The position numbers were made by a program, and so were the translations under genes. Shown one piece after another: positions 1-8,316 of a stretch of DNA of 64,000 bases. Under the pieces are notes generated by a model. That model was not told the origin of the DNA. It ran no database searches and worked only from the letters and a program-made list of their open reading frames with translations. The DNA lies in the NCBI GenBank assembly GCA_004010275.1, contig RBWT01000005.1:31498-95497 (forward strand), read 5' to 3'. Numbering within the stretch: the stretch's first letter is position 1; every line of letters starts with the position of its first letter. Source of the stretch: Streptomyces huasconensis. Its GTDB lineage: Bacteria > Actinomycetota > Actinomycetes > Streptomycetales > Streptomycetaceae.

Positions 1-579
1 ACGCTGCTCTCGCCCGTGCTGCGGCCCGACCTCTTCAAGGCCGTGCTGGACCAGGCCCTGGAGGGCGGCGCGCACCTGGTGTGCGGCGGACGCCGGCTGG
101 ACGTCACCGGCGCGCAGGACGAGGTGGGCGGGCTGTTCCTGGAGCCCACCGTCGTCCGTGTCGACGGTCTCAAGAGGGCCCGCGACCTGGAAGCCGTACG
201 CCACGAGACGTTCTTCCCGCTGCTGCCGGTCGTCGTCCCGGAGCGGGCGGAGACGCAGGGGCTGCTGGAGGCCGTGGTGGAGTTCGTCAACACCAACGAG
301 TACGGGCTGCGCAACTCGATGTGGACCGGCGACCAGCAGGTCATCGACCGCTTCCTGGCCGGGGTGCGCGGCGGCGGGCTGCTCAAGGTGAACGACTCGC
401 ACATCGGATTCCTCCCGGTCCTGCCCACCCACGGCGGCACGGGCCTGACCGGCGGGCCGGGCGGCGAGGCCAACTACCCGATGCTGCGCACCTCCCATCT
501 GCAAGGCGTCAGCGTGGCGCGCGGAGTGCGGCCCGCCGACGCGGTGTTCACCGATCTCACCAGGAAGGCATCAGCCTGA
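1..579 (+). CDS. Aldehyde dehydrogenase, C-terminal part (cut by window edge)
   Basis: The frame is open from base 1 and ends at TGA 577-579, so only about the last 192 residues are present. The visible part has the C-terminal ALDH pattern: a GLFLEPTVV strand, the ETFFPLLPVV stretch, and VNTNEYGLRNSMWTGD, followed by the segment that packs near the active site. The catalytic Cys and Glu lie upstream of the window. The stop overlaps the ATG of the next gene (TGATG), which suggests translational coupling. In the context of an amine-forming cluster it probably interconverts an aldehyde and an acid or acyl precursor; the substrate cannot be told from this part. Confidence 0.85.
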   Translation, partial: TLLSPVLRPDLFKAVLDQALEGGAHLVCGGRRLDVTGAQDEVGGLFLEPTVVRVDGLKRARDLEAVRHETFFPLLPVVVPERAETQGLLEAVVEFVNTNEYGLRNSMWTGDQQVIDRFLAGVRGGGLLKVNDSHIGFLPVLPTHGGTGLTGGPGGEANYPMLRTSHLQGVSVARGVRPADAVFTDLTRKASA

Positions 580-1720
580 TGCGCACGATGGACCGCGCAC
601 GCGAGGCGTGCGAGAAGTACCTGCCGGGGCTGGCCGGGGAGCTCCAGGGCGTGGCACTGGCGACACTGGAGGCGCCGGGCGGCCCGGGTCTCGCCGCCTT
701 CCGCCGCGCCGGCGGACCCGGGCTGCTCATTCCGGGGACGTACGGGGGCGGGGGCGCGAGCGCCCTGGACGCCGTACGGGTCGGCCGGGCGCTGGGGGCG
801 ATCTCCCCTCGCTCGGGGTCGCCGCCGCGATGCACAACTTCTCGGTGGCCAGCCTGGTCGCCCTGGTCGACTCGGAGGACGCGAGCGGCCTGGAGTGGAT
901 GCTGATCGAGTCCATCGCCCGCGAGCGGCTGCTGGTCGCGTCCGGGTTCGCCGAGGGGCGCACCGGCGCCGGCATCCTGGACTCGTCCGTGACGGCCGTG
1001 CCGGTGGAGGGCGGCTTCCTGGTCAACGGCGTCAAGAAGCCGTGCAGTCTGACCCACTCGATGGACCTGCTGACCGCCGGGGTGGCGCTGCCGGCCGCCG
1101 ATGGGCAGGGCGGCACGGAGCTGGGGGTGGCGCTGGTCCCGGCCGGGTCTCCCGGCATCACCCGCAAGCCGTTCTGGGGCGCCCCCTTCCTCGCCGGCGC
1201 GGAGAGCGACGAGATCCGCCTGGAGGACGTCCATGTGCCGCAGGAGCTGATGCTGCGGCCCCAGGTCGAGCTGGGTTCGGGCCTGGACACGCTGCAGACG
1301 GTGGGTTTCGTCTGGTTCGAGCTGCTGGTCACCTCGGCGTACACCGGGGCCGTGGCCCGGCTCGCGGAGGTGGCGGTGGCCGGCGGGCGCGGCAGTGCCA
1401 CCGACCGGGCCGCCCTGGTCACCGGCATGGAGGCGGCCGCGGGTCTGGCCGAGAACGTCGCGCGGCAGGTCGACGCGGGCCCGGTGGGCAATGACGAGCT
1501 GGCCGCGTCCCTCACGGCGCGGTACGCCGTCCAGGACCTGCTGGTGGACGTCGCGGACCGAGCCGCCGAGGTGCTCGGCGGGCTGGCGTTCGCCGGCTCT
1601 CCCGACATCGGGAGCCTGCTGGCCGTCAGCCGCGCGCTGGCCTTCCACCCTCCGTCCCGTACGGCTTCCGCGCAGGCGCTGCTCGACCACTGCGACGGCG
1701 CTCCCCTGCGGGTCCGGTGA
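579..1720 (+). CDS. Acyl-CoA dehydrogenase-like flavoprotein (frameshifted)
   Basis: ATG at 579 overlaps the previous stop. Residues 1-76 read in one frame; near base 806, at a CCCC run, the coding sense moves to another frame that continues with SLGVAAAMHNFSVASL and runs to TGA 1718-1720. Joined, the protein is about 380 residues, the usual length for the family. It has the flavin domain segment ASGFAEGRTGAG, the middle beta domain (VEGGFLVNGVKKPCS) and a C-terminal helical bundle. A family member would oxidise a saturated C-C bond or act as a flavin monooxygenase. I see no clear catalytic Glu, so the reaction is open. In azoxy pathways such an enzyme could introduce the unsaturation next to nitrogen (inference). 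Confidence 0.8.
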
Positions 1721-3012
1721 GCGGCGTGAGCGCGGCTCCGCAGCCCCACGCCACAGGGCAGAGCGTGGCGGCCGGATACAAGGCGCACCTGAGCCGGGGG
1801 CGCGGCAAGCTCGGCGAGATGTTCGGCGGCCACGTCGAGGTCTCTTCGGCCGGCTCCAGGGTCCGTACGGCCGACGGCCAGGACTTCCTCAACGCCGGTG
1901 GGTACGGGGTCTTCCTCACCGGCGCCTGCCATCCCCGGGTCGTCGCCGCGGTCGAGCGGCAGATCCGGACGCTGCCGCTGGCCACGCGGCTGCTGCTCGA
2001 GCCGTCGGCGGCGCGGGCGGCGGCCGCACTGGCCGCGGTCTGCCCGGCGGGGCTCGAGCGGGTGCACTTCACCGGCTCGGGCGCGGAGGCGGTGGAGACG
2101 GCGCTGAAGATGGCCCGCAGCCTCGGCCACCGCCGGGTGATCGCGACGCACGGCGGCTACCACGGCAAGACCCTCGGCGCGCTGTCGGTCACCGGGAAGC
2201 CGCTCTACCAGGACCCGTTCCGGCCCTTGCTGCCGTTGGTCTCCCACGTTCCGTACGGCGACTCGGCCGCACTGGCCGCGGAGATCGGACCGGACGGCTC
2301 GGACGCCGTGGTGATCCTGGAACCGGTGCAGGGCGAGGCGGGGGTCGTCATCCCGCCGGACGGCTACCTCAAGGAGGTGGCGGACGTCTGCCGGGCCACG
2401 GGGGCCCTGTTCGTGCTCGACGAGATCCAGACCGGGATGGGCCGGCTCGGGGCATGGTGGGGGGCGGACCGCGAGGCCGTCCGCCCCGACATCCTGCTGG
2501 CCGGCAAGTCGCTGAGCGGCGGCGTGATCCCGGTGGCGGCGGCGATCGCCACGGAGAAGGCGTTCGCGGTCTTCGACCGTGATCCGTTCATCCATACGTC
2601 GACGTTCTCGGCCGCCCCGGTCGCCATGGCCGCCGCCGAGGCGGCGATCGACGTGATCCGGGACGAGGGGCTGACCGAGCGGGCGGCTGAACTGGGCCGC
2701 GTGCTCCTCGGCCGGCTGCGCGGCTCCCTGACCGAGCACTGCGGACACCTGGTCCGCGAGGTCCGCGGAGTGGGACTGCTCATCGGTGTGGAGTTCCACG
2801 ACGCGGGCACCGCCGGGGAGTTCCTGCTGGAGCTGCTCGACCGCCACGTCATCGTCAATCACTCGCTCAACGCACACACGGTCGTGCGCTTCACCCCGCC
2901 CGCGGTGTCGGCGACGCGGAGGCGGACGAGCTGTCCGAGGCGGTCGACGGGGCCGCCCGCGCGCTCGGCGGGCGCTTCCCGCGGACCGATGACACGAACA
3001 AGGAGCAACTGA
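1717..3012 (+). CDS. Class III PLP-dependent aminotransferase
   Basis: GTG at 1717 overlaps the preceding stop by four bases. The protein has the class III signature LFVLDEIQTGMGR and the PLP lysine in LLAGKSLSGG (Lys264), plus THGGYHGKTLGALS and EPVQGEAGV. Such enzymes move an amino group between an amine or omega-amino acid and an aldehyde or keto acid. Next to an aldehyde dehydrogenase, the likely job is making a primary amine from an aldehyde (inference). After base 2908 the frame turns unlikely; an alternative frame gives a convincing helix, EADELSEAVDGAARAL, ending at 3026. A one-base error there is probable, and the true end may be 3026, overlapping the next gene. Confidence 0.88.
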   Translation: MSGVSAAPQPHATGQSVAAGYKAHLSRGRGKLGEMFGGHVEVSSAGSRVRTADGQDFLNAGGYGVFLTGACHPRVVAAVERQIRTLPLATRLLLEPSAARAAAALAAVCPAGLERVHFTGSGAEAVETALKMARSLGHRRVIATHGGYHGKTLGALSVTGKPLYQDPFRPLLPLVSHVPYGDSAALAAEIGPDGSDAVVILEPVQGEAGVVIPPDGYLKEVADVCRATGALFVLDEIQTGMGRLGAWWGADREAVRPDILLAGKSLSGGVIPVAAAIATEKAFAVFDRDPFIHTSTFSAAPVAMAAAEAAIDVIRDEGLTERAAELGRVLLGRLRGSLTEHCGHLVREVRGVGLLIGVEFHDAGTAGEFLLELLDRHVIVNHSLNAHTVVRFTPPAVSATRRRTSCPRRSTGPPARSAGASRGPMTRTRSN

Positions 3013-3013
3013 G

Positions 3014-3463
3014 TTGCGAACGGTAGAACTGGAACACCGCAGCCCCGCCGTCGACACGCGGGCGGCGTACGAGCTGGTGCGCGACTTCGGGCGCTACCCC
3101 GAACTGGTCGCCATCGTACGGAAGGTGGAGGTGCACCCGGCGGTCGACCGTGCGGTGATCGGCAGCGACTGGGAGGTGGACTTCCGCAACGGAGTGCTGG
3201 CCTGGTCCGAGGAGGACACCTTCGACGACAGCGCCATGGTCATCTCCTTCCGGCAGACCGCCGGCGATTTCGAGGTGTTCGAGGGCCAGTGGGAGGTCAC
3301 GCCCGCGGGCCCGGACGCCCCCGGGTGCGTGGTGCGGTTCCAGGCCTCGTTCGACTTCGGCCTGCCGAGCCTGTCCGGGATCATCGACCCGGTGGCCGAA
3401 CGGGTGCTGCGCGAGACCATCGCGACCATCCTGGAGGCCTTGCTGGGCAAGGAGGGCGCGTAG
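3014..3463 (+). CDS. SRPBCC (START/COQ10-type, polyketide cyclase-like) protein
   Basis: A 149-residue protein starting with TTG at 3014, chosen because AAGGAG at 2999-3004 lies nine bases upstream. The fold pattern is that of coenzyme Q-binding or polyketide cyclase proteins: a start helix (AAYELVRDFGRYPEL), alternating strands (DWEVDF, LAWSEED, VISFRQTAG, FEGQWEVTP, GCVVRFQASFDFG) and a long C-terminal helix (VAERVLRETIATILEALL). These proteins bind a hydrophobic small molecule in a cavity and can act as cyclases, hydrolases or carriers. It sits between the aminotransferase and the VlmO-like gene, so it may hold a lipophilic pathway intermediate (inference). Confidence 0.8.
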   Translation: MRTVELEHRSPAVDTRAAYELVRDFGRYPELVAIVRKVEVHPAVDRAVIGSDWEVDFRNGVLAWSEEDTFDDSAMVISFRQTAGDFEVFEGQWEVTPAGPDAPGCVVRFQASFDFGLPSLSGIIDPVAERVLRETIATILEALLGKEGA

Positions 3464-3978
3464 TGGACGCCGCCAACCGCTTCGAATCCCGTACGACGTA
3501 CCGGCTGCTGCGCGCCGAGTACCTGGCAGGCCTGCTCATCAGCGCCTGGCTGCTGATCGCCCACTGGGACGAGGTGCGCTGGCCGGTGGCCGTCGGCCTG
3601 TTCCTGTACATCGACGTGATCGGGTACATACCGGGTGCCCTGGCCCACCGCAGGGCGAAGGGCGGCCCCGTCCAGCGGGTGTACTACGTCCTGTACAACA
3701 CGATGCACAGCTGGCTCACCGCCGGCGCGGTCGTGGGTCTGTGGGCATGGTTGTTCGGCTGGGAATGGGCGCTGCTCGCCGTTCCGCTGCACCTGTGCGG
3801 GGACCGCGGCCTGCTGGGCAACTTCCTCAAGCCGTTCTCCGTACCCTTCGAACCGGCACCCCATCCGGCGTTCACCGCGTTCGAGGCATCCGTGAACTCG
3901 GGCGGACAGGCCCCCGTGCCCCCGGTCGGGGCGGCGCGGGACGAACAGCCCCGGCAGCCTGCCGGGAGCCGCGGGTGA
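3463..3978 (+). CDS. Small membrane protein, VlmO-like (candidate hydrazine synthase)
   Basis: GTG at 3463 shares its G with the preceding TAG. The 171-residue protein has about four membrane segments (roughly residues 20-33, 40-60, 75-95 and 98-112) and a polar tail. Conserved-looking polar residues sit at the membrane ends: Asp51 and Tyr55 in IDVIGYIPG, Asn79 and His82 in LYNTMHSW, and His110, Asp114 and Arg115 in VPLHLCGDRGLLGN. This arrangement resembles DUF4260-type membrane proteins. From memory, VlmO of valanimycin biosynthesis is a membrane-bound metalloenzyme making the N-N bond. The match rests on size, topology and above all the neighbours (transferase and diiron gene), so the function is inferred. 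Confidence 0.65.
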   Translation: MDAANRFESRTTYRLLRAEYLAGLLISAWLLIAHWDEVRWPVAVGLFLYIDVIGYIPGALAHRRAKGGPVQRVYYVLYNTMHSWLTAGAVVGLWAWLFGWEWALLAVPLHLCGDRGLLGNFLKPFSVPFEPAPHPAFTAFEASVNSGGQAPVPPVGAARDEQPRQPAGSRG

Positions 3979-4999
3979 GCGCCGGGCCCGCCTCGGTGGC
4001 CGACCGGGACGTGACCCGGGCCCTGGACCTGCTGCGCGCCCACGCCGACCACCCCAGCGCGATGCTCGCCCTCAACCGGGGCACCCGCCGGTACACGGGC
4101 CTCGGCGGCGCGGACTCGTCGCCTACACGCGGCGGGGGCGCCGCGGCGTGGTGCAGTTCGCGGCGCCGTTCGCCGAGCCCGGTGAGCGGGGGCGGCTGCT
4201 GGACGAGTTCCTGCGGCGTCTGGCGGCCGGCCCCGGACCCACGCCCCGCTTGACGGCGGCGCAGGTCGGGCGGGCGGACGTGGGGCTCTACGCGGAGCGC
4301 GGGTTCACCGTGAACCAGGTGGGCAGCACGTACGGGATCGATCTCGGCCGCTTCACCCTGCGGGGCCGGCAGCTGGCGAAGGTCCGGCAGAACGTCAACC
4401 GGGCCCGGCGCGACGGTGTGACCGTCGTGGAGACGGACCCCGGCGACCCCGGAGACCGGCGCGAACTCGACGCCATCGACTCCGAGTGGCTCGCGGCGAA
4501 GGGCCGCCACGTGAAGGAGCTGTCGTTCCTGATCGGTGAACGGGGCGGCCCCGGGGCCCCGTTGCGCCGTACGTTCCTCGCCCGGCACCACGGCCGGACG
4601 GTCGGCTACATCACCTACTCCCCGGTGTGGGGCAGCCGGCCGGGATGGCTGTACGACCTGACGCGCCGCTCGCCCCGGGCCCCGGTCGGGACCGTGGAGC
4701 TGGTCAACCTGACCGCCCTCGGCCGCTTCCAGGAGGAGGGTGCGCCCTGGCTGCACCTGGGGCTGACCCCCTTCGCGGGCTTCGACGACCGGCACGAGCC
4801 GGCGTGCGCGAACCGGGGGCTGGCGCGGGCGTTGCGACTGGTCGGGGAGCACGGGCGGCTGGTCTACCCGGCGCGGTCGCAGGAGGCGTTCAAGCTCAAG
4901 TGGGCGCCGCACGTCATCGAGCCGGAGTACATCGCCTTCCAGGGCGGGGTGCGGCTGTCCAGCGTCTGGCACCTGCTCAGAACCACCGGTGCCGTCTGA
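3975..4999 (+). CDS. DUF2156 aminoacyltransferase, VlmA-like (frameshifted)
   Basis: GTG 3975 overlaps the previous TGA. The first 45 residues read in one frame; near base 4112 the sense moves to a second frame (GLVAYTRRGRRGVVQF) that continues to TGA 4997-4999, giving about 341 residues. Family features are DHPSAMLALNRG near the start, RQLAKVRQNVNRARRDGV in the middle, and LHLGLTPFAGF near the end, as in the C-terminal domain of lysylphosphatidylglycerol synthases. These use aminoacyl-tRNA as donor. VlmA of valanimycin moves seryl from seryl-tRNA to a hydroxylamine oxygen, and the neighbouring VlmO-like and VlmB-like genes favour that role here. Without them it could be a membrane-lipid aminoacyltransferase. 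Confidence 0.75.
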
Positions 5000-5089
5000 C
5001 GTCCGCGAGGAACACGGAACACCGCGAAGCAAGCAACCGAAAGACCCAGAAGCTCCAAAAGCTCCAGAAGAAAGAGAAGAGGCACTCCT

Positions 5090-6058
5090 ATGACCTCCGC
5101 CGCCACCCCCACCCCGGTCGAGGCCGACTGGGACCACGCCCCGAGCGTGCTCGAAGGCGCCCGGACGCTGGAACTGACCACCGAGGACTGCAACCTGCCG
5201 TACTGGCTGCGCCATGTCGCGGGCACCATGCTGCGGCGGCTCTCCGACGGCTCGGTGCCCGACGAGGGACCGACCGCCGCGGTCTGTGAGCCGGGCCCGC
5301 TGCGCGACGCCCTCGTCGACGAGTTCACCTTCCGCCACCTGGCGGAGGAGAAGGCCGCCCGCGCGCTGTCCTTCCTGGTCTTCCATGCCCCCCGCACCGA
5401 TGACCTGGAGTTCTTCGCGACGCAGCTGATCGACGAGGCCCGGCACGCCCGTATCTTCCGGGAACACCTGCTGCGCGTGGGCCTCTCCGCCGCGCAGATC
5501 GAGGCCGAGGTCGCCCGCACCGCCGTGACGACCGCGGCCGAAGTGCTGGACCCGCTGGAGGAGTTCGGCCTCCAGGTCCTGCGTGACCAGGGCGACTTCC
5601 ACGGCGGCGTCCTGGTGCTGACCGTCCTCGTGGAAGGCATCCTCGCGCCGGCCGCCGAGCTCAGCGAGCGCAAGTGGCGCCCGCTCGACCCCTCGGCGGC
5701 GCTGGTGGAGCGCGGGGCGAACATGGACGAGATCCGGCATCTAGCGGTCGGCAGTTCGGTCGTACGCCGCTATCTCACGGAGCACCCGGAGGAGCGCCCC
5801 CGTCTGCTCGACCTGGTCGCGGAGGGCCGCCGCCTGTGGGAGAAGCTCCCCATGGAGGAGGTGCTGTTCCGCCGCGAGTCGTTCTTCCAGGAGGGCCTCG
5901 CGCAGCATGCCGAGCTCATCGGCGACTACGAGATCTGGCCCGGCCGGCGGCTGATCGACACCGGCATCGAGGAGCGGATGGAAGCGGCCGGGCGCTGGTC
6001 GCAGGAGACTCAGGAGGCCCGCCTGGCGTACATGCTCCTGTCGGACTCCTCCCGATGA
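5090..6058 (+). CDS. Ferritin-like diiron oxygenase, VlmB-like (candidate azoxy synthase)
   Basis: ATG 5090 follows an AGAAGAGG ribosome site. The 322-residue all-helical protein carries the carboxylate-bridged diiron ligand set: Glu in HLAEEKAAR (about 86/87), Glu116 and His119 in DEARH, Glu182 in VLVEGI, and Glu214 and His217 in DEIRH. It is therefore a nonheme diiron oxidase of the ribonucleotide reductase R2-like superfamily. Next to VlmO-like and VlmA-like genes the best match is VlmB, the diiron azoxy synthase that oxidises a hydrazine through azo to azoxy. A 90-base gap rich in AG and AGCTCCA motifs separates it from the transferase gene. It overlaps the next gene by four bases. Confidence 0.8.
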   Translation: MTSAATPTPVEADWDHAPSVLEGARTLELTTEDCNLPYWLRHVAGTMLRRLSDGSVPDEGPTAAVCEPGPLRDALVDEFTFRHLAEEKAARALSFLVFHAPRTDDLEFFATQLIDEARHARIFREHLLRVGLSAAQIEAEVARTAVTTAAEVLDPLEEFGLQVLRDQGDFHGGVLVLTVLVEGILAPAAELSERKWRPLDPSAALVERGANMDEIRHLAVGSSVVRRYLTEHPEERPRLLDLVAEGRRLWEKLPMEEVLFRRESFFQEGLAQHAELIGDYEIWPGRRLIDTGIEERMEAAGRWSQETQEARLAYMLLSDSSR

Positions 6059-7107
6059 GCGGCGCCCGCTGGGAGGTGCCGCTGCCGGCCTACGGCGACG
6101 ACGGCCCGCGGCGGATCGTCGCCCAGGTCACCGAGCCGGCCGGGGCACCTCGCGCGGTGGTGCTGATCTGGCCGGCCATGGCGGTCGACGCCTCGTACTA
6201 CGCCCCGTTCTGCGCCGAACTGGCGGAGCTGGGCATCGCCTCCGTCGCGGCCGACCTGCGCGGACAGGGCGAGAGCGGTCCCCGGCCGGACCGCACGTCC
6301 CGCTACGGATACGACGAACTCGCCGCACGGGACTGGCCCCGGACCGTGGCAGCGGTACGGGAGCGCTTCGGGGACGGCGTCCCCGTTTACCTCCTGGGGC
6401 ACAGCATCGGCGGCCAGGTCTCCGTCCTGTACGCGGCCCGGGAGCCGAAGGGCGTCGACGGCCTGATCTTCGTGGCCGCCGGGTCGGTGCACTTCCGCGG
6501 CTTCCCGGGCCTGAGCGGGCTGCGCGTGCTGCTGAGCACACAGCTCGCCTCCGTGATCGCCCGGCTCTGGGGCTACTTCCCGGGACACCGGCTCGGGTTC
6601 GCGGGCCGGCAGCCGGCGCGGCTGATCAGGGACTGGGCCAGGATCGCCCGTACCGGCCGGTTCCAGCCCTCGGGCGCCGGCATCGCGTACGCGGAGCGGT
6701 TGGCGTCCGTACGTCTTCCGGTCCTCGCCGTCTCCGTCGCCGGGGACTCCCTCGCTCCGCCCACGGCGGTGGACCGGCTGTGTGCCACACTGCCCTCGGC
6801 ACTCGTGGAGCGGTGGCATTTCGAACCGGGCGAGGGCGTCCGGGTCGACCACGTACGTTGGGCCCGCAAGGGGGCGCCGGTGGCGGCGCGTATCCGCGCG
6901 TGGGCGACGGACTCTGATCGCCAGGGACGGTGGGGCCCCGGCCCACGGGCGGCCGTAGGGGAGAACCACCGGCGCACCACTCTGTCGCAGGCTGCCCGCC
7001 GAGAGGTGCTGACCGACACCGCCGAGTACGCCGCCGTCACCGCGACCCCGGCCGCGGCGGACCGGGATGCCGCAGGATCTACTCCCTTGGATTCGAAGCC
7101 GGGGTAG
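6055..7107 (+). CDS. Alpha/beta hydrolase
   Basis: ATG 6055 overlaps the previous stop (ATGA). The protein has the alpha/beta hydrolase core: an oxyanion strand (VVLIWPAM), the ADLRGQGESGPRPDR turn, the nucleophile elbow GHSIGGQ with Ser117, an acid candidate after the strand LPVLAVSVAGDS, and His in the DHVRWAR segment. It is cytoplasmic, without a signal peptide. Members of the family act on esters, thioesters or amides; here it may release or trim the pathway product (inference). Homology-like sequence ends near residue 288; the last 60 or so residues look unstructured and a TGA lies just out of frame at about 6917, so the true stop may be earlier. Confidence 0.8.
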   Translation: MSGARWEVPLPAYGDDGPRRIVAQVTEPAGAPRAVVLIWPAMAVDASYYAPFCAELAELGIASVAADLRGQGESGPRPDRTSRYGYDELAARDWPRTVAAVRERFGDGVPVYLLGHSIGGQVSVLYAAREPKGVDGLIFVAAGSVHFRGFPGLSGLRVLLSTQLASVIARLWGYFPGHRLGFAGRQPARLIRDWARIARTGRFQPSGAGIAYAERLASVRLPVLAVSVAGDSLAPPTAVDRLCATLPSALVERWHFEPGEGVRVDHVRWARKGAPVAARIRAWATDSDRQGRWGPGPRAAVGENHRRTTLSQAARREVLTDTAEYAAVTATPAAADRDAAGSTPLDSKPG

Positions 7108-7209
7108 TGGTTGAATGGTTGCATCCACGCAGAACGAGTCGGATCGTTCAGTTCGCGCAATTCTCGGCAGCAGCTGAGCTTCGGCTCCTGAAGACGTGAG
7201 AAAAAAACA

Positions 7210-7827
7210 ATGGGACAGAACAGGAACCTGCATAAGGTGTCGGACCGCTCCGGCACCCACATGCGAGACTTGGACGCGCGTGAGCGAATCCTCTCCGCGA
7301 CCCTGCGGATACTGGCTCAGGTCGGCTATTCCAAGCTCACCATCGGCGGAGTCGCCGCGGCGGCGCGCGTCGGCAAGGCGACGATCTACCGCTCCTGGCC
7401 CAGCAAACCGGCCCTGGTGCTCGATGCCGTGCGTGAAGAGCTGCCCGCGATACCGAACGAGGACACGGGCGACAGCGAAGCAGAACTGGTCGCCGTGGCC
7501 TGCGCCCTGGCGGACCTGTACTCCTCGCAGAAGATCCGGGTGGCGCTGCCGGCCCTGATGGCGGATGTCGCGGACGACTCGGGCCTGCGCAACTTCCTCA
7601 CCGAGAACCTGATCGAAGGCCGCAAGGCCTCCTCGTACCAGGTCCTCTCGCGCGCCGTCGAACGCGGAACCCTCCCTCCGGACACGGACATCTCCCTGGT
7701 CCTCGACTCGTGGGCGGGAGCCATCCTCTTCCGCAGCCTGTTCTTCGAGGAGACCTTCGAAGAGCACACCGTCCGCCGCATGGTCGCCGCCACGATCGCC
7801 TCACCTCCGCGACTCCCGGAGAACTGA
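7210..7827 (+). CDS. TetR family transcriptional regulator
   Basis: A 205-residue protein with a typical TetR N-terminal helix-turn-helix: ARERILSATLRILAQVGYSK, then GGVAAAARVGKATIYRSWPSK. The C-terminal two thirds are a helical ligand-binding domain ending in a dimer helix (SWAGAILFRSLFFEETF). ATG 7210 is used, but ATG 7261 would also leave the whole DNA-binding domain intact. It lies 100 bases after the hydrolase in the same direction. The gap contains an AT-richer stretch around 7108-7170 suited to a promoter, so it may be separately transcribed and regulate the cluster upstream (inference). Confidence 0.85.
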   Translation: MGQNRNLHKVSDRSGTHMRDLDARERILSATLRILAQVGYSKLTIGGVAAAARVGKATIYRSWPSKPALVLDAVREELPAIPNEDTGDSEAELVAVACALADLYSSQKIRVALPALMADVADDSGLRNFLTENLIEGRKASSYQVLSRAVERGTLPPDTDISLVLDSWAGAILFRSLFFEETFEEHTVRRMVAATIASPPRLPEN

Positions 7828-8194
7828 CCCTGCACCCCCTTCCGCGCGCCACGCATGCGATGCGCGCTCGCGGCGAGGGGTCAGGAGGGAAGGGGTCAGG
7901 GGTCAAGGGGTCAGGGGTCAAGGGGGCAAGGCAGCCCGTCCGGAGAGGAGGTGCGCCTCGATGCGGCGCGACGGCGAAGCGCGGCCCCACCGCGTACGCC
8001 GCGATCGGGGCGCAGACGAGGCGGGGCCGGCGAGACGGGCCCGGCCACCACATCTCTCCGTACGCCGAACACACCACCCGCTACACTGGCCGCGGCGAAC
8101 CGACCCTCATCGGCCGCTCGCCACCCTGTCCCAAACATGTCAAGGAACGGTTCCGGGTACGGCATCGTTCGAGACACATGTGCAGACAGATCCC
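7828..8194. other. Intergenic region with G-rich repeats before tRNA
   Basis: I see no protein-coding gene here. The 15-base unit AGGGGTCAGGGGTCA occurs twice in tandem (7891-7905 and 7906-7920), with further GGGGTCA half-units on the left. A TACACT hexamer at 8082-8087 could be the -10 box of a promoter for the tRNA gene, but I see no good -35. Confidence 0.5.
7891..7920. repeat. Tandem 15-bp G-rich repeat, two copies
   Basis: The unit AGGGGTCAGGGGTCA is repeated exactly twice and each unit is itself built of two GGGGTCA heptamers. A third degenerate block lies at 7877-7890. No coding role is visible. It could be a slippage product or a protein-binding array near the tRNA promoter. Confidence 0.8.
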
Positions 8195-8267
8195 GCCTTC
8201 GTAGCTCAGGGGATAGAGCACCGCTCTCCTAAAGCGGGTGTCGCAGGTTCGAATCCTGCCGGGGGCA
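8195..8267 (+). tRNA. tRNA-Arg (anticodon CCT)
   Basis: A full cloverleaf of 73 bases can be folded. The acceptor GCCTTCG pairs with CGGGGGC using two G-U pairs, with discriminator A. The D stem is GCTC/GAGC, the anticodon stem is CCGCT/AGCGG around loop CTCCTAA with anticodon CCT, and the T stem is GCAGG/CCTGC around TTCGAAT. CCA is not encoded. It decodes AGG, a rare codon in high-GC genomes. tRNA 3' ends are common integration sites, but no second copy of this 3' end was found downstream in the window. Confidence 0.95.
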
Positions 8268-8287
8268 CAGAGGAACGCCTGGTCAGG

Positions 8288-8316
8288 GGCCCTTCCGTCC
8301 ATCGGACGGGAGGGCC
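8288..8316 (+). terminator. Hairpin after tRNA-Arg
   Basis: A 13-base stem, GGCCCTTCCGTCC with GGACGGGAGGGCC and one G-U pair, closes a three-base loop 20 bases past the tRNA. It lacks a long T-run, as is usual in streptomycetes. It most likely ends the tRNA transcript. Confidence 0.75.

Noticed and set aside
727..3057. Long minus-strand open frame of over 700 codons
   Set aside because: It runs antisense to the acyl-CoA dehydrogenase and aminotransferase genes, is Arg/Pro/Ala-rich and has no motifs. It is an artefact of high third-position GC.
3872..5740. Long minus-strand frame opposite the transferase and diiron genes
   Set aside because: The translation lacks any family pattern, while the plus-strand genes have clear motifs.
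7130..7200. Operator for the TetR regulator upstream of its gene
   Set aside because: The region is AT-richer and promoter-like, but I found no convincing palindrome.
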